From: Adineta steineri
Taxonomy: Eukaryota; Rotifera; Eurotatoria; Adinetida; Adinetidae
Assembly: GCA_905250115.1 (NCBI GenBank)
Contig: CAJNOI010000094.1
Coordinates: forward strand, 6,311-70,310
Direction: 5' to 3'
DNA: 64,000 bases
Part shown: positions 46,532 through 57,855 of the stretch, piece after piece
Numbering within the stretch: the stretch's first letter is position 1
How the letters are laid out: every line of letters starts with the position of its first letter
Made by a program: the position numbers and the translations under genes
Notes under the pieces: generated by a model
What the model saw: only the letters and a program-made list of their open reading frames with translations
Database searches by the model: none
What the model was told of the DNA's origin: nothing

Positions 46532-47628
46532 ATGATTGAAAAAAGTATTTGCTTTTATTTCTTGTTTTTTATTTTCAGGTAATTTTATTTCTTATTTTTT
46601 CTCTTTATTTATAAATAATTTATTTTTATTTTAGTTTATCAAGTAAATATTTCTTTTATATTTATTAAAATATTTGAATTTATTTTATATAAATAGTTAA
46701 AATTAAAGAATCACAAGGTGAAGTTTGTTCAACAGCAACATGGTCAAAACATGGAATTACAGTTGCTGGTGGAAAAGGTTTTGGAAGAAAACTTGATGAA
46801 TTAGCTGATCCTTATGGAATATTTCTTGATGATAATGATGCGATTTATATTGCAGATCGTTCAAATCATCGTGTTGTTATGTGGAAACAAAATGCAACAA
46901 TTGGCCAATGGATTGCTGGGTTAAAAGAAGATGAAGATGATACTCATGCACTTCCATTAAATATGCCACAAGATATTGTTGTTGATAAAAATGGCACAGT
47001 ATATATAAGTGATGGAGGAAATTATCGTGTTGTTCGATGGTATCAAAATGAACAAAAAGGTGAAGTTCTTATTGATCATATACAAGCTGTAGGAATTGCA
47101 CAAGATAATCAAGGATTTATTTATGTATCAGAATATGCCAATGGTCAAATTACAAGATGGAATTTTAATGATGATGATGAATTAAGTGGAGAAATTGTTG
47201 CAAAAAATTTAGGTCATACAAATTTTATATTTATTGATCAGAATGGATCAGTTTATTCTGCAGGTATTTTAAAGGATCGAATACTTAAAATAATTGAAGG
47301 AAATGATGAACCAATTCTTATTACTGCTCAATATGATTCTTCAGAACATCGATTTGATCAACTTAGTCGTCCGTCTGGTGTTTTTGTTGATGCACAAGAA
47401 ACAGTTTATGTTGCAGATACACAAAATCATAGAATTATGCGCTGGTTACAAGGTGCAACGAATGGAACATTAATTGTTGGTGGAAATGGTAAAGGTTCTG
47501 CATCAGATCAATTAGATTATCCTTCAGATTTATTTCTTGATCGACAAGGAAATTTATATGTTACGGATACTTTGAATAACCGCGTACAAAAATTTCTTAT
47601 TGATGAAAGTTCTTGTCAAAAGAATTAA
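46532..47628 (+). CDS. secreted NHL-repeat beta-propeller, gene 2
   Basis: Three exons (46532-46578, an 8-nt microexon 46635-46642, 46697-47628) encode 328 residues. The 47-nt first exon and the 8-nt microexon match gene 1 in length and phase, producing the signal peptide MIEKSICFYFLFFIFSLSI. Six NHL blades follow (DPYGIFLDDNDAIYIADRSN, MPQDIVVDKNGTVYISDGGN, RPSGVFVDAQETVYVADTQN, YPSDLFLDRQGNLYVTDTLN and two weaker ones). The C-terminus CQKN may hold the last strand through a disulfide with the Cys after the leader (VCSTATW), as in other closed propellers; that is inference. Confidence 0.84.
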
Positions 47629-47674
47629 TTAATAAATTAAATTTGAATTATTCCTATCAATACAGTTTCATGTA

Positions 47675-47696
47675 ATCTTGAGGGTGTGGGTGTGGA
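47675..47696 (+). repeat. half TGTGGG-type element
   Basis: AATCTTGAGGGTGTGGGTGT is a perfect left arm 46 nt after the NHL gene 2 stop; no right arm follows. Confidence 0.75.
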
Positions 47697-47699
47697 GAA

Positions 47700-48169
47700 T
47701 ATAAATTAAATCAAAAGCATTCACAATTAAAAAAGAGAATAATGCCACCAAATATATTGATGGATTATTTATTCAATGTACGCATGAAAAACGGTTCTAA
47801 TCGTTTAAAGAAATGCCTTCCAATGTATAGAACCAATTACTAAAAACCATGCCAATTAAAAAAAAATATTTCAAATTCTTAGATAAAAACTCTATATTAC
47901 ATAGTGATGTCTTTAGTTTATATTAACTAGATTTATTCAAGCATATTTCTTATTTGGTAATGTATTTTGTGTGTTCGTGCGTGTTTAATATGCACTCTTT
48001 ATTTGTTTATTTTCCAACTGACGTTATCGAAGTAGATTTTTCATAGAATAAAAAACGTTGTCATTTTTAATTTTTAACACTCGTATCGTCACGCCGGATC
48101 AGAAAGTTCTCGTTTCTTTTTTTTTCTATTTCTTTAACTTGTAGTCAGACATCTTTCATATAAAACATA
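47700..48169. other. intergenic, no gene seen
   Basis: AT-rich spacer between NHL gene 2 and the GPCR. No recognisable ORF. A TATAAAA-like sequence lies directly before the GPCR ATG, too close to serve as its TATA box. Confidence 0.4.
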
Positions 48170-49177
48170 ATGTCATCTGTCAATACTACGATCGATCAGA
48201 TTAATGCAGCAAGTGCTGGTATGGTAGTATTTCTATCTGTTATCAATTTTGTACCGGGTTTAATTGGCGTTGTGTTTAATCTCATCGTTTTTACTCGACC
48301 AATATTACGTCAAGAACCATGTTCATTGTACTTTTTTGCATCAACATGCTTGGATCTATATGTCATATTGATCGTCATACCAGTACGTATAGTTTCCAAT
48401 GGTTATAATCTAGATTGGGCTAATTATAATATTGCCGTCTGTAAATTAGAATTCTACGGTTTTCATGTTCCACGAAGTATATCCTGTTGGATCGTTCTGA
48501 TGGCTTGTATTGATCGATATTTGCATAGTTCAATAAATATACGTTTTCGTCGATTTAGTTCATTGAAAACAGCACGAATAGCAATTGGAATCATTACCAT
48601 TTTGATGCCTCTCTTATACATTCATATGGTCATTTTCTTCACTATATACAATGGTAGAGATCCATATGGTAATGTAATTCCAATTTGCAATGGTCAGAAA
48701 GGTTTCTAACAAGCTTTTATGATACTCTGGCATATGTTTATGTATTCAATATGTCCAACGTTTTTAACACTTTTATTTGGCTGTTTGACTGTAAGAAATA
48801 TTCATCAAGGTCGACAAGTAGTGCCAGTAGTAGTTGGTGAGAATAATCGTTCCGCTAGACGTACAAATAGTCAACTTTTACGTATTTTAACTATTCAAGT
48901 GATTATCATTGTTATTGCAACATTACCTTATAGCCTCGTGCGATTCTATATATCCATTACTGGCAATATAGTAAAAGATGGAGTTCAAATCGCAAAAGAA
49001 AATTTAGTACTTCAAACATTTAATTCAACGACATATTTTGCTCATTCAAGCGGCTTCTATTTATATACATTACTTGGTAGTGTGTTTAGAAAAGAAGTTG
49101 TTAAGATTATTACTCGTCATTTTCCTCACTTCCATAGGCGAAGAAATCAAGTATCCATTGCAAACCAGAACAATTAA
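48170..49177 (+). pseudogene. rhodopsin-type GPCR interrupted by one in-frame stop
   Basis: A 336-codon frame without introns encodes a seven-transmembrane receptor of the peptide-receptor-like rhodopsin group. Visible marks are TM1 GLIGVVFNLIVF (GxxxN), TM2 LYFFASTCLDLYVIL, the Cys before TM3, the ACIDRYLHSS motif (DRY) after TM3, TM6 IIIVIATLPYSLVRFY, and a TM7 region SSGFYLYTLLGSVFRKE. The codon at 48707-48709, in the second extracellular loop after GNVIPICNGQKGF, is TAA; both sides are in the same frame, so this is a simple nonsense codon and not a frameshift. Either the gene is a recent pseudogene, the allele is null, or there is a sequencing error. The ligand is unknown. Confidence 0.75.
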
Positions 49178-49612
49178 ACTGTTTTCAGTCTGTATATGTA
49201 TTCTTTATGTTGTATAAAGAAATATAAATAAAGATCTGATTTTCTGCACTGTCACGCAAAAAAAATGTGCACCTTTTGACGATGAAAATTCCATTCATCT
49301 GTGTGCGTCAAGTAAGTGACAGGTTGCAGTTTCTCTTCGTCATTGTTCGAATGCACATGTCATTCTCAATTATACTAACAACATTGCAATCTTTCATCTC
49401 CTGTACCATGTCTTCTTACTTTCGAAAAACATGAGGAAAGTATATTTACTGTCAAATCAAACAAAACTTTCGATAATGAACACCATTTTGAGGTGCAAAT
49501 AGTGAGAGTGCTTAGTGTGTTCACAGTTTATTTGCATTTACCGACTATCTATTTGAAACATAAAAATTTTTGAAGATGTTGAAAAAACATTCAATTCTGC
49601 ATCGGTTCACGC

Positions 49613-49688
49613 AAGAGGGTATGGGGGATGGTGTCTCTTCTTCACCCGTACCCACAAATCCTCACTATATTTACACCCACCCTTCAAT
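49613..49688. repeat. TGTGGG-type inverted pair, decayed
   Basis: A left arm of GAGGGTATGGGGGATGGTG and two right-hand C-rich pieces (CACCCGTACCCAC and TACACCCACCC) lie between the GPCR and the next gene. Confidence 0.6.
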
Positions 49689-49866
49689 ATATGTTAATTT
49701 CACAAAAATATAATGAGCGAACTTTTATTAAAAGCAATAAAAGATGTTTGAATAGCATTTTAAAGATAAATTGTACTCTTTAGATAACATAAAGGCAAAA
49801 TAAAATACTCATTCATCAAGTTCTAGGTTGCTGTTTTGAAAAAAAAGTGTTCTAATTGGTTGGTTA

Positions 49867-52312
49867 TTAACGTTTTCCAATACCAATACCGCCAAGATTA
49901 TTTAATTCTTCTTGTATCATACCTTCTTGTATGAATTGCATATATTGTTCTTGCCGATCAAAATTTGCCAATTCATATTTCTTTTGTCGTTCAACTGCTA
50001 GTGCTTTAATCTTAATTGATGTTGCTCTGCTTTTGCTAGCTACCTGCTTTACATAAGTTTCTCGTTCACCATCGTTCTGTAAGGTAATAACACCAGCTAA
50101 ACCAGCAATCTGATCTAGCATGTATTCACTTGATACATCTGAGTAGGTTTTAGCCATAAGAAATAGCAGATGACAATCGCGATCAATATCTGTTGCTGAT
50201 TCTACTAACAGTACCGTGAAAAGTGTTTGGTCTATCAGATTTATATGTGCGCTCATGGATTCTGCTGCATTAATGACACCAAGAAAATCTTGTAGAATCA
50301 CCTATAATTAAGAAACTTATTTATTAATAAAGTTATTAAATAATATGAAGTATAGATAAGAATAGGGATTATCATCTTACCCTCTGTGTATATTCTGTAT
50401 CAATAGCAAGTTTACTGAAGAATCGAGTGATACGACTCCATTGAGTTTGAATGAGTGCAATCTTTTGTGCCGCATCAAGGAGTATCGCAATTGTTTGATT
50501 GATTGATGTTTCATTGAAGTTAATCATTGATATAGTGTGAATTGCTACATTTACTTCAGTTTGTTTATGCATTTGCTCATTGAAAAGTTCTCGACTGCGT
50601 TCCTCTGCTCTTTTAAGAATATCCTGAAAGAAAATATAAAAAATGGAAGACGTTCATATCTAATCTGCTTACTAGAGCTGCTTCAGCCTTTATCTTTGCT
50701 TCGTGGGTGTATTGTTGAAATTGCTCGTCACGAAGAGATCTACATTTTCTAATGCCCCATTTATGAGTGCATGTCCGAGAAGGACGATGAGATGCATAAA
50801 CATTCCAAGCAGTAGAATCCCACTGACCACCCGGTACATTCAACATAGCCACTTGATAATCTTGTCGAGCTCTTTCTAAATTTTGTTGAGCAGCTTCATA
50901 TTCGTTCTTGATACTAGCCATCAAAAGGTCCATATTCATTTTTTTAATTCTCATGTCTTCAGCTTCGGCCGCTAGTTTCTCAGCTAAATCTTTATTATCT
51001 TTGTTTGTCGAAGTACTCGCTTCAACAACTTCTTGAAGAAGTGCTTGAAGATGATCAAATTGATCAAGTGAAGCTCGAGCAACAGCAGCACTCTCGTTGG
51101 CATACTGACCAATATGTGACAAAGTTTGAGGTAACAATGTCTTGGTCATAAACGGCGAAGCCTGTGTGACAACTTTGAGAACCGTTTTCAAAAGTGTTGG
51201 AATTCGACGCATATTGGCTTGAATTTTCTGCATACCTGTATGAGCACCGTATAATGCTCTGTACATATCGTTCGCAACTTGTACAAGAGTAGTTTGAAAA
51301 GAGTCTGGATGTTTAACAAGTGTGTAGCTAAAGTTTGCATTGAGACGGAAGTCTGCTCTGCTGGCAACAGCCATTACAGCACCCATGAAATTGATACTAG
51401 CAGGTCCTCCAGCCATAAGGTCTTCCCATTCAGTTTCCATATCTGGTTGATATTCTATTTCTTCATCAATATTTGGATCAAACAAACTGTTTATATTGGC
51501 ACGAATCATGAATTCTGTATAATATACGGATCATTATATACAGTTAAAGAAAAATGTATTTTTTTCTCATACAATAAAAATGATAACAGTGGAAACGGAT
51601 TTGTAAAAGAAGATCCGTGTCAGATGTACTTTTATACTTTTCTTCAACAAAAAAAAACTTGTGAGCAAAGTCCCGTTGGAGCTAAAATGTGAAACTCACA
51701 TGCCCTATGTAGGGAAATCGTACGTTAAAGGAAACATATTCATTAACGTTTGGGTTGCTCTTACCACTATCCCAGTGATCTGGGTGTGAGTGTGTATGAT
51801 AAAGAAAACCAACACCCACACCCACCCTTTTTTTCAGAAAAGGGAATATGGCTGTTCTTCTTTTTTAATACTTTGTCTGAAACTGAAAGTGTTTTGGTCG
51901 CTTTAAAAACCAAACAGACGTTTAAATGAATTTTCAATTTCTTTTCGGACTATATCAAGTACTTGATTCCTTCGTTATGTTGAGAAGAATAGCTAAGATA
52001 TAATTATTTTCATAGATATTCTTACCTGGAATAGTATCAACTCCACGAGCCAGTTGGTCAAGAAATTCAGTGTCATTCAATTTAGGCAGGTTTATCAATT
52101 CATTCGTAGTCATGCGAGTGATTGTTTCTACATACGTATCACAAAATGGATCAAATGCTCGAGGCAAGAACACTGTATGGGCAATAGAAGGTTCTATCAC
52201 TGTTCCATGAGTCATGCTTATCATTAGAGCCGACATTAATACGAACATTTTACCTATGAGGCAAAGTGAATTCTAAATAAAATGTGGAAGTTAAAAACTT
52301 ACTTGAAATCAT
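49867..52312 (-). CDS. secreted helical protein of unknown function, copy A
   Basis: Five exons on the minus strand in my model (52303-52312, 52026-52253, 50673-51514, 50381-50623, 49867-50301) encode 585 residues. The first exon is only 10 nt; if it is not used, the ATG at 52248 starts the same frame. The leader (FVLMSALMISMTHG) looks like a signal peptide. The body is almost entirely helical, with DMETEWEDLMAGGPASINFMG, a long coiled-coil-like stretch (AEKLAAEAEDMRIKKMNMD...AAQQNLERARQDY) and TYSDVSSEYMLDQIAGL. I do not recognise a named family. Long paired helices flanking a short hydrophobic region recall alpha-helical membrane-acting proteins, but this is only a resemblance. The neighbouring gene is a diverged paralogue. 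Confidence 0.75.
51779..51829. repeat. TGTGGG-type inverted pair, copy 16, inside an intron
   Basis: The left arm TCTGGGTGTGAGTGTGTATG and right arm AACACCCACACCCACCC sit inside the 511-nt second intron of helical gene A; its other introns are about 50-80 nt, so the element goes with intron expansion. Confidence 0.85.
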
Positions 52313-52617
52313 AGTTGAAAAGAAATAGTTGGATGTATTAGTATGTGATTCCAATGCTTTTTTATAGCCTAGTTTAAAGTTCGACTATTCGCGGAATCAA
52401 ATGTCAGCTGTTTTTTTCTCATAGTTTGTCACTAACCGAAATCGCTCTTATCAGCAATTCACTGTTCGATGAAAGAGTAGCAGAACAGAACAACGAGAGA
52501 CTCCATGTTCTACGACCTTACTTCGTATTTTCCGCGAAAAAAGAATCATATGGCTTCTAAATCCAAAGTCCAATGTACATGTACTAAAATGAAGCCAAGA
52601 AAATTGATGAATTTCTA

Positions 52618-52640
52618 GTTTGAGGGTGTGGGTCAATGTG
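52618..52640 (+). repeat. half TGTGGG-type element
   Basis: TTTGAGGGTGTGGGTCAATG is a left arm without a partner, between the two helical genes. Confidence 0.65.
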
Positions 52641-52820
52641 ACTGAAATATGGAGAAACATCTAGAGCGCACTTGCATTCATCAATTCACCATATCTTATT
52701 CAAAACAAAATAACTTGGTAATTTTATTCAAGTAAAAATGAAGATGAATAAAGCAAGTAGTTGTTATATGTACGTTCTTCCGAATATTTATCGATTTACA
52801 TTCATTCTGAATCGAGTGGA

Positions 52821-54117
52821 TCAAGCAGCAACGACAGTATCTAGAAGAAAATCTTTGTATTCCTTCTGGCGACCAATATCCGCCTTAGTAAATTCAGTTC
52901 GTTGTGCCAGCGTAAGTCGAGCAACTTTAACAGATTGTGCTACTGTTTTTTGGAATAAGTCACGATGATTAGTTGTGCGCATTGAGTTCGTTTGTAGATT
53001 GAGAAGGGGACCAATCTGAGCAACTTGTGTAATCATATATTCATTAGATATATTAGCATAAGTGTCGGCCATCATTCGCAACAAATGCGTTAATTGATCG
53101 ATAGTAATCGTTGAGGGAATAAGTGTTCTCATATGGGCCATTCGATCAGCCTCGATATTGAAACCATTTCCATTTTGCGCTTGTTGAACAGGGTTCACAA
53201 AGTTTTGTTTGGTATTTTTACGAATGAGTTCGGCTATGTCCGAAAATTTGATGAAAAGTTCAACTAATTGATACCATTTCGCTTGAACATCAATTGCATA
53301 GACTTCGATTTCACTTAGAAAATAATAATCATCGATATTCGAAACCATACCCGACAGAGTAGATGAAAGTACGGCAACTACTTCGTCAATCAATTTTCCC
53401 ACTTGAACAAAGCGTAATAGTATCGGTTTGCTAATAGTTGAAGCTTCACTAGTAGCATAATCGACGTTACGTAGAGTATACGGTAGAAGCTTCTTAAGTA
53501 GATCATTGGATGCAGTTTTTATAAGAATGAGGGCGGCTTTAATGTGTTCTGGAATTTGATCCATATACAGACAAGTGCGAACAAGATCTTCATGTGCATC
53601 TCGGAAAGTCATTTGCATAGTTGATGCGACTTGAAAAAGTGTGGCATGCAAAGAGTTTGTATTTTGAATGAACTGGATGGAGTATCCTGCTCGTGGAGTC
53701 AAAATGATATCACGTCGTGACGCAGACACCATAAACAGTCCCAAAAAGTTGACAACTGTTGTTCCATCCAGAGCTAAATCTTCCCATTCGTGATCCAGTT
53801 CGATCGAGAGAAACTGTTTAGTACGTGCATCTGCCGTGGGGATGGTCATCGTTGCATTTGCACTAATGGCTGATATCCAATTGAATTTAGTGGTATACTG
53901 ATGGTCTTCGATATGGAAGTCGTCATGTGTAGTCGAATTGTTTATCAAGTGATTTGCATCAGAAACTGTATCTATGAGAGAAATTTTTGTATAAGGCTAG
54001 ATTTCGTGGTGCTATAAGTTCTGCTTTTCCTCTAATCTCATTTTAGCTGCTCTTACCTTTTCCATTTTGGATAATATCCATTAATGGAAAACAAAATGAA
54101 TTCAACAGGAAAGACAT
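52821..54117 (-). CDS. helical protein of unknown function, copy B (paralogue of A)
   Basis: Two exons on the minus strand (54057-54117 and 52821-53971) encode 403 residues. Paralogy with copy A is shown by HEWEDLALDGTTVVNFLGLFMVSASRRD against EWEDLMAGGPASINFMGAVMAVASRAD, and by TYANISNEYMITQVAQIGPLLNLQ against TYSDVSSEYMLDQIAGLAGVITLQ, plus a shared end with DIGRQKEYKDFL. Copy B is shorter by about 180 residues, mainly lacking the coiled-coil stretch and central exon of A. The N-terminus MSFLLNSFCFPLMDIIQ is hydrophobic but a weaker signal peptide than in A. Same strand, about 500 nt apart: a tandem duplication that has diverged greatly. Confidence 0.72.
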
Positions 54118-55012
54118 AACCACGAGACACGTGGTTGTTAAGTCTAAAACACGTGGTACATAGTCGTTAGTTGAAAATTCTATATTTTTATTTACTACGT
54201 ACACATGATCACTGCTATAGGAGATGATTACGATGGAAACAACTATTTATCAGAAGTTAATTGTATTTTTCACTTGACGACAATTCGTTGAATAATAGTA
54301 TGAAGATATACACTTGATGAGGTAGAAATACATTTTTTCTCATTACGTGGGTATTAAGATTGGGTGTCAGATGCGAAGCAATGTAATCATTTTTCAGTGA
54401 AAACAGTGATAGATGAGAGGGGTCTTAACGTCTTAGTGTTTCTTCACATATTTAAATAAATTCGCAAAAGTGCCACTCATCCTGGCAGTGCATAGATGAA
54501 TTGTTTAACGGGCGAAATGGTTAACTGATGAGTATTTTAAAATGGATACAACGATCAATTGTACCGATAGTCGAAGTTTTTCGTTCAGTCTTCAAATTTT
54601 CTTAATTTCGATTAGTTATGAGGATAAAAAGTGATGAAAATGAGGAGGCATGTTAAACATAAGGAGAATATCAGAGAAGAAGAAAAAACAAAGAGTATAA
54701 GAGAGTCTATAGGTAATCAGATTTTTAGAGCAAGCTGTTAATAATACATTAGATTTATTTAATTTAGTATGTATCTAACGTAGTGTTATTGAAACTAGTT
54801 GAAATATATTTCATTCATATGTACATACAGACGTATAAGTACTGAAGACAACTGATTTTATGGAGATGAATGTACTTAAACAGTATAAATTCTATTTGCA
54901 AATGTGTTGCAACTTTGTTCTTTTGACTAAGGAAGTTCTCCATTCAAACTCTTGTTTAGTCATATATAGCTCTCTATTTTAAGATTTAGGGACCCAAATC
55001 GAGAATATTTTT
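54118..55012. other. intergenic, no gene seen
   Basis: AT-rich spacer upstream of helical gene B. No ORF with a recognisable domain and no TGTGGG-type copy. Confidence 0.45.
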
Positions 55013-55276
55013 TCAGAGATTGGAAAGAAAACTAAATGAGCAAACTTTCATTATTTTGAAGAGGATTTGTTTTGCAAGAAAAAGATACGTGACGAATTCT
55101 CGATCTTTCCCAACCTGAAAAATGTCTGCATCAATGCTAGAAACAAGAGTTTGGGTGTAGTTGTGCCTTGATGAGTTCAAGTCAAGAGGTGTAAGTATTT
55201 GAGAAGAAATGATTGATCTATACTCGCTCTCGTTTATAAAGAACACCAACGAAAGAAGCAATGATATCAACGTCAA
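55013..55276 (-). CDS. possible start of an unknown secreted protein
   Basis: On the minus strand one frame encodes a strong signal-peptide-like sequence (ILTLISLLLSLVFFINES) followed by about 70 residues without recognisable motif. No ATG lies in frame directly before it, so a short first exon would be needed, as seen for other genes in this window. There is no good downstream continuation. It might be a relic of a third secreted gene next to the helical pair. Confidence 0.25.
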   Translation of the reverse strand: MTLISLLLSLVFFINESEYRSIISSQILTPLDLNSSRHNYTQTLVSSIDADIFQVGKDREFVTYLFLAKQILFKIMKVCSFSFLSNL

Positions 55277-55468
55277 TATTTTCTCCCATCTGTCGTGCTC
55301 CCACCGAACACACCATATATTCAGAGAACAAGCACACGTCCTATTTCGTCAATGCGAACTTTCCTCGGTTACCAACATCTGCTTCGAATCGACTGTGGCA
55401 TAAATATCGTTGAATTTTTTACAAGTACGAAAGCATTTATTTAACGATTTATACTTCAAGCAATAATA

Positions 55469-57265
55469 ATGACATTAAGTGAGTCCGTACTTATGTCATA
55501 TTAAAAAAGTTGTTTACCATTTTTCAGAATGTCTGTGCATGTTGCTTTTCGGACTGATTATGATGATCGTATCAACGTGTGCACAGTCAGCAGCTAATAT
55601 AATGTTCTTGAATGCAGACGGAGTTCCCTTATTCGATGTTTATATGAAATCGTCTTCACGTGGTAGTACGGAAGAGATCGTTACTATTCCATCAATAAAC
55701 GATAGCCAACAAGACTGGAAAAAAAACGGTAAAATGGCATTAAAATACCTTCAAATCGACTTCCTTATAATCATACGAGATGAAAGCTGTTTTAGACTCN
55801 NNNNNNNNNNNNNNNNNNNNNNNNNNNNNNNNNNNNNNNNNNNNNNNNNNNNNNNNNNNNNNNNNNNNNNNNNNNNNNNNNNNNNNNNNNNNNNNNNNNG
55901 TATAATTTCACAATTGTTCACTGGGTATTCGAAAACATGGTCTGAAGAATGTTTCAAAAACTTCTAATCAGCATTATAATTTTTTACAAATAAGAATACA
56001 CACTAAATCAAACAGTTGATAGTATGAGTGGTTTAACGTAGGAATATTTTCCTCTATTGTTTAATGAGAAAAAGTAAATTTGCTCTTACAATAATCTCGC
56101 AGATTGTGTGCAAATCTTTGGAAGTCTCGTCTGGATACCAATAACTCGAAAATAAATGACTAATGTCACAAATGTTAAATACTGTGTCTTTCTCTAATAT
56201 TGAAAAGAAGTTTATATGTTTGCATAAATCCTTTTGATTGATGTCATATGTGAGAATAAACAATCTTCTATTCCATTTTCAGGATGGTACAGCACCAGTA
56301 ACATGACTGTTGCGCGTTCTGATCATACATCATCTGTTTTGAACGATGGAAAAGTGTTAATGATTGGTGGATATGTGAATAGTGCTGAGTTATATGATCC
56401 ATTAACAAGTATGTGGACACCTACTGGTAATATGACTAGCGTACGATACATCTTTCCATCAACTCGATTAAATAATGGACAAGTGTTAGTTTCTGGTGGT
56501 CCTGATAATAGTGCCGAGTTATATGATCCATTAACAGGAACATGGGCAACTACAGGTAACATGACTGTTGCTCGATGTAGGCACACAGCATCATTACTAG
56601 CCACTGGCAAAGTGCTGGTAACTGGTGGAGATGCTACTGGTTGTAGTGGTACTTCTATGAATAGTGCCGAGCTATACGATCCATCAACAGGAATATGGAC
56701 CAGCACTGGAAGTATGAACTATGCGCGATATCAGCACATAGCAACTGTGCTACCTAATGGAAAGGTGTTAGTTACTGCTGGTTCTCCTCCGAACAATGCT
56801 GAAATATATGATCCATCGACAGGAATTTGGACAGTGACTGGTGCTTCGAGTGATCAGCTATATTTGCATGCTGCAACTTTGTTAGACAATGGAAAAGTGT
56901 TAATCAGTGGTGGACGCAATGGTGGTACTTATTACAATACTGCTGAATTATATGATCCATTGACAGGAAATTGGACAAGGACTGGAAATATGAATACTGG
57001 CCGATATGAACACGTATTAACTGTATTACCCAATGGAAAAGTGTTAGTGACTGGTGGAATGAATGGTGCTACTTATTTGAATACTGCTGAATTATACGAT
57101 CCAACAACTGAAATCTGGACAACAACTGAGAATATGAACACTCCCCGAAGTTTTCATACAGCGTTTGTGCTATCTAATGGAGAAGTGCTAGCGAGTGGTG
57201 GTTGGACCACTGGTGTTACTTCCACAAATAGTGCAGAAGTATATTATTTCGCTGAAACAGATTAA
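55469..57265 (+). CDS. secreted Kelch-repeat beta-propeller, gap inside
   Basis: Exon 1 is 10 nt (55469-55478, MTL plus one base); after a 49-nt intron, exon 2 starts at 55528 and gives the signal peptide [22 protein letters not shown] and a short linker. A GTAAAA donor near 55730 and a TTTTCAG acceptor at 56282 would join it in phase to the propeller exon (56283-57265); this intron would hold the 100-N gap. The propeller has seven Kelch motifs with [16 protein letters not shown]...AELYDPxTGxWxxTGNM patterning, highly regular, like bacterial Kelch proteins and like the gene at 42046-43128. Because the gap may hide another exon, the linker is provisional. Probable extracellular binding protein. 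Confidence 0.78.
55800..55899. other. assembly gap, 100 N
   Basis: A second run of exactly 100 undetermined bases, inside the presumed intron of the secreted Kelch gene. Both sides belong to the same gene model, so this join is more credible than the one at 13898-13997. Confidence 0.95.
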
Positions 57266-57369
57266 CTAACAATTATCTTATGCTTACTCCTATTAATAAC
57301 TTCGATTCCAAACACTATATCTTACTTTGAAAAACTGTCTGATTCAAATTATGCTCAATTGTTTTGTTT

Positions 57370-57427
57370 TAGGGTGTGGGTGGATGCGCGCTTGATTGAA
57401 CAAGAGACACATAGGCTTACACCCTCG
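57370..57427. repeat. TGTGGG-type inverted pair, decayed
   Basis: The left arm TTAGGGTGTGGGTGGATG and right arm CTTACACCCTCGAT lie about 105 nt after the Kelch stop. Confidence 0.7.
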
Positions 57428-57596
57428 ATCATCGACACCCAGACCTACATCCATTATAGATGTCTCCCATTAGTTTACCTTTTGTATCGCTCTCATATCT
57501 TGCATTGATAAAACCATTTGTTAAAGACGTATGTGAGTGCCAATGTAGATATCTATCGTATCTTATCGTCACTTTTTTGAGGCATTAAATAAAGTA

Positions 57597-57783
57597 GAGA
57601 CTCACTGCATCGTATTTTACCAAACAAGCAGCTACGCAAATCATAAGTCAGACATCACCGGAACTAAGCACGATTCCTGTAAAACGCGCACGAGTAGATA
57701 CGAATGTAAAATTCGAATCTCTCTTTTCCCTGGAACAGCTTCCCAATGAAACTGTTTTTCAAGTATTTGCTTATCTCAACTTG
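57597..57783 (+). pseudogene. F-box gene fragment cut by a TGTGGG-type element
   Basis: One frame reads VKRARVDTNVKFESLF and then LEQLPNETVFQVFAYLN, a clear start of an F-box. No ATG precedes it in frame before a TAG. The F-box breaks off after about 18 residues exactly where the element at 57781 begins; the frame stays open through the element and continues for about 50 codons of low-complexity Lys/Glu-rich sequence to a stop at 57996. None of the rest of an F-box protein follows. Confidence 0.6.
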
Positions 57784-57855
57784 AAGGGTGTGGATGTGTG
57801 TGTGGGTGTGGGGTGTGAGTATCATACGTATATCATATTCACACCCGCACCCTCA
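57781..57855. repeat. TGTGGG-type inverted pair, copy 19, at an F-box break
   Basis: The left arm TTGAAGGGTGTGGATGTGTG is extended by TGTGGGTGTGGGGTGTGAG; the right arm is TCACACCCGCACCCTCAA. It directly joins the broken F-box coding sequence. Confidence 0.85.
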
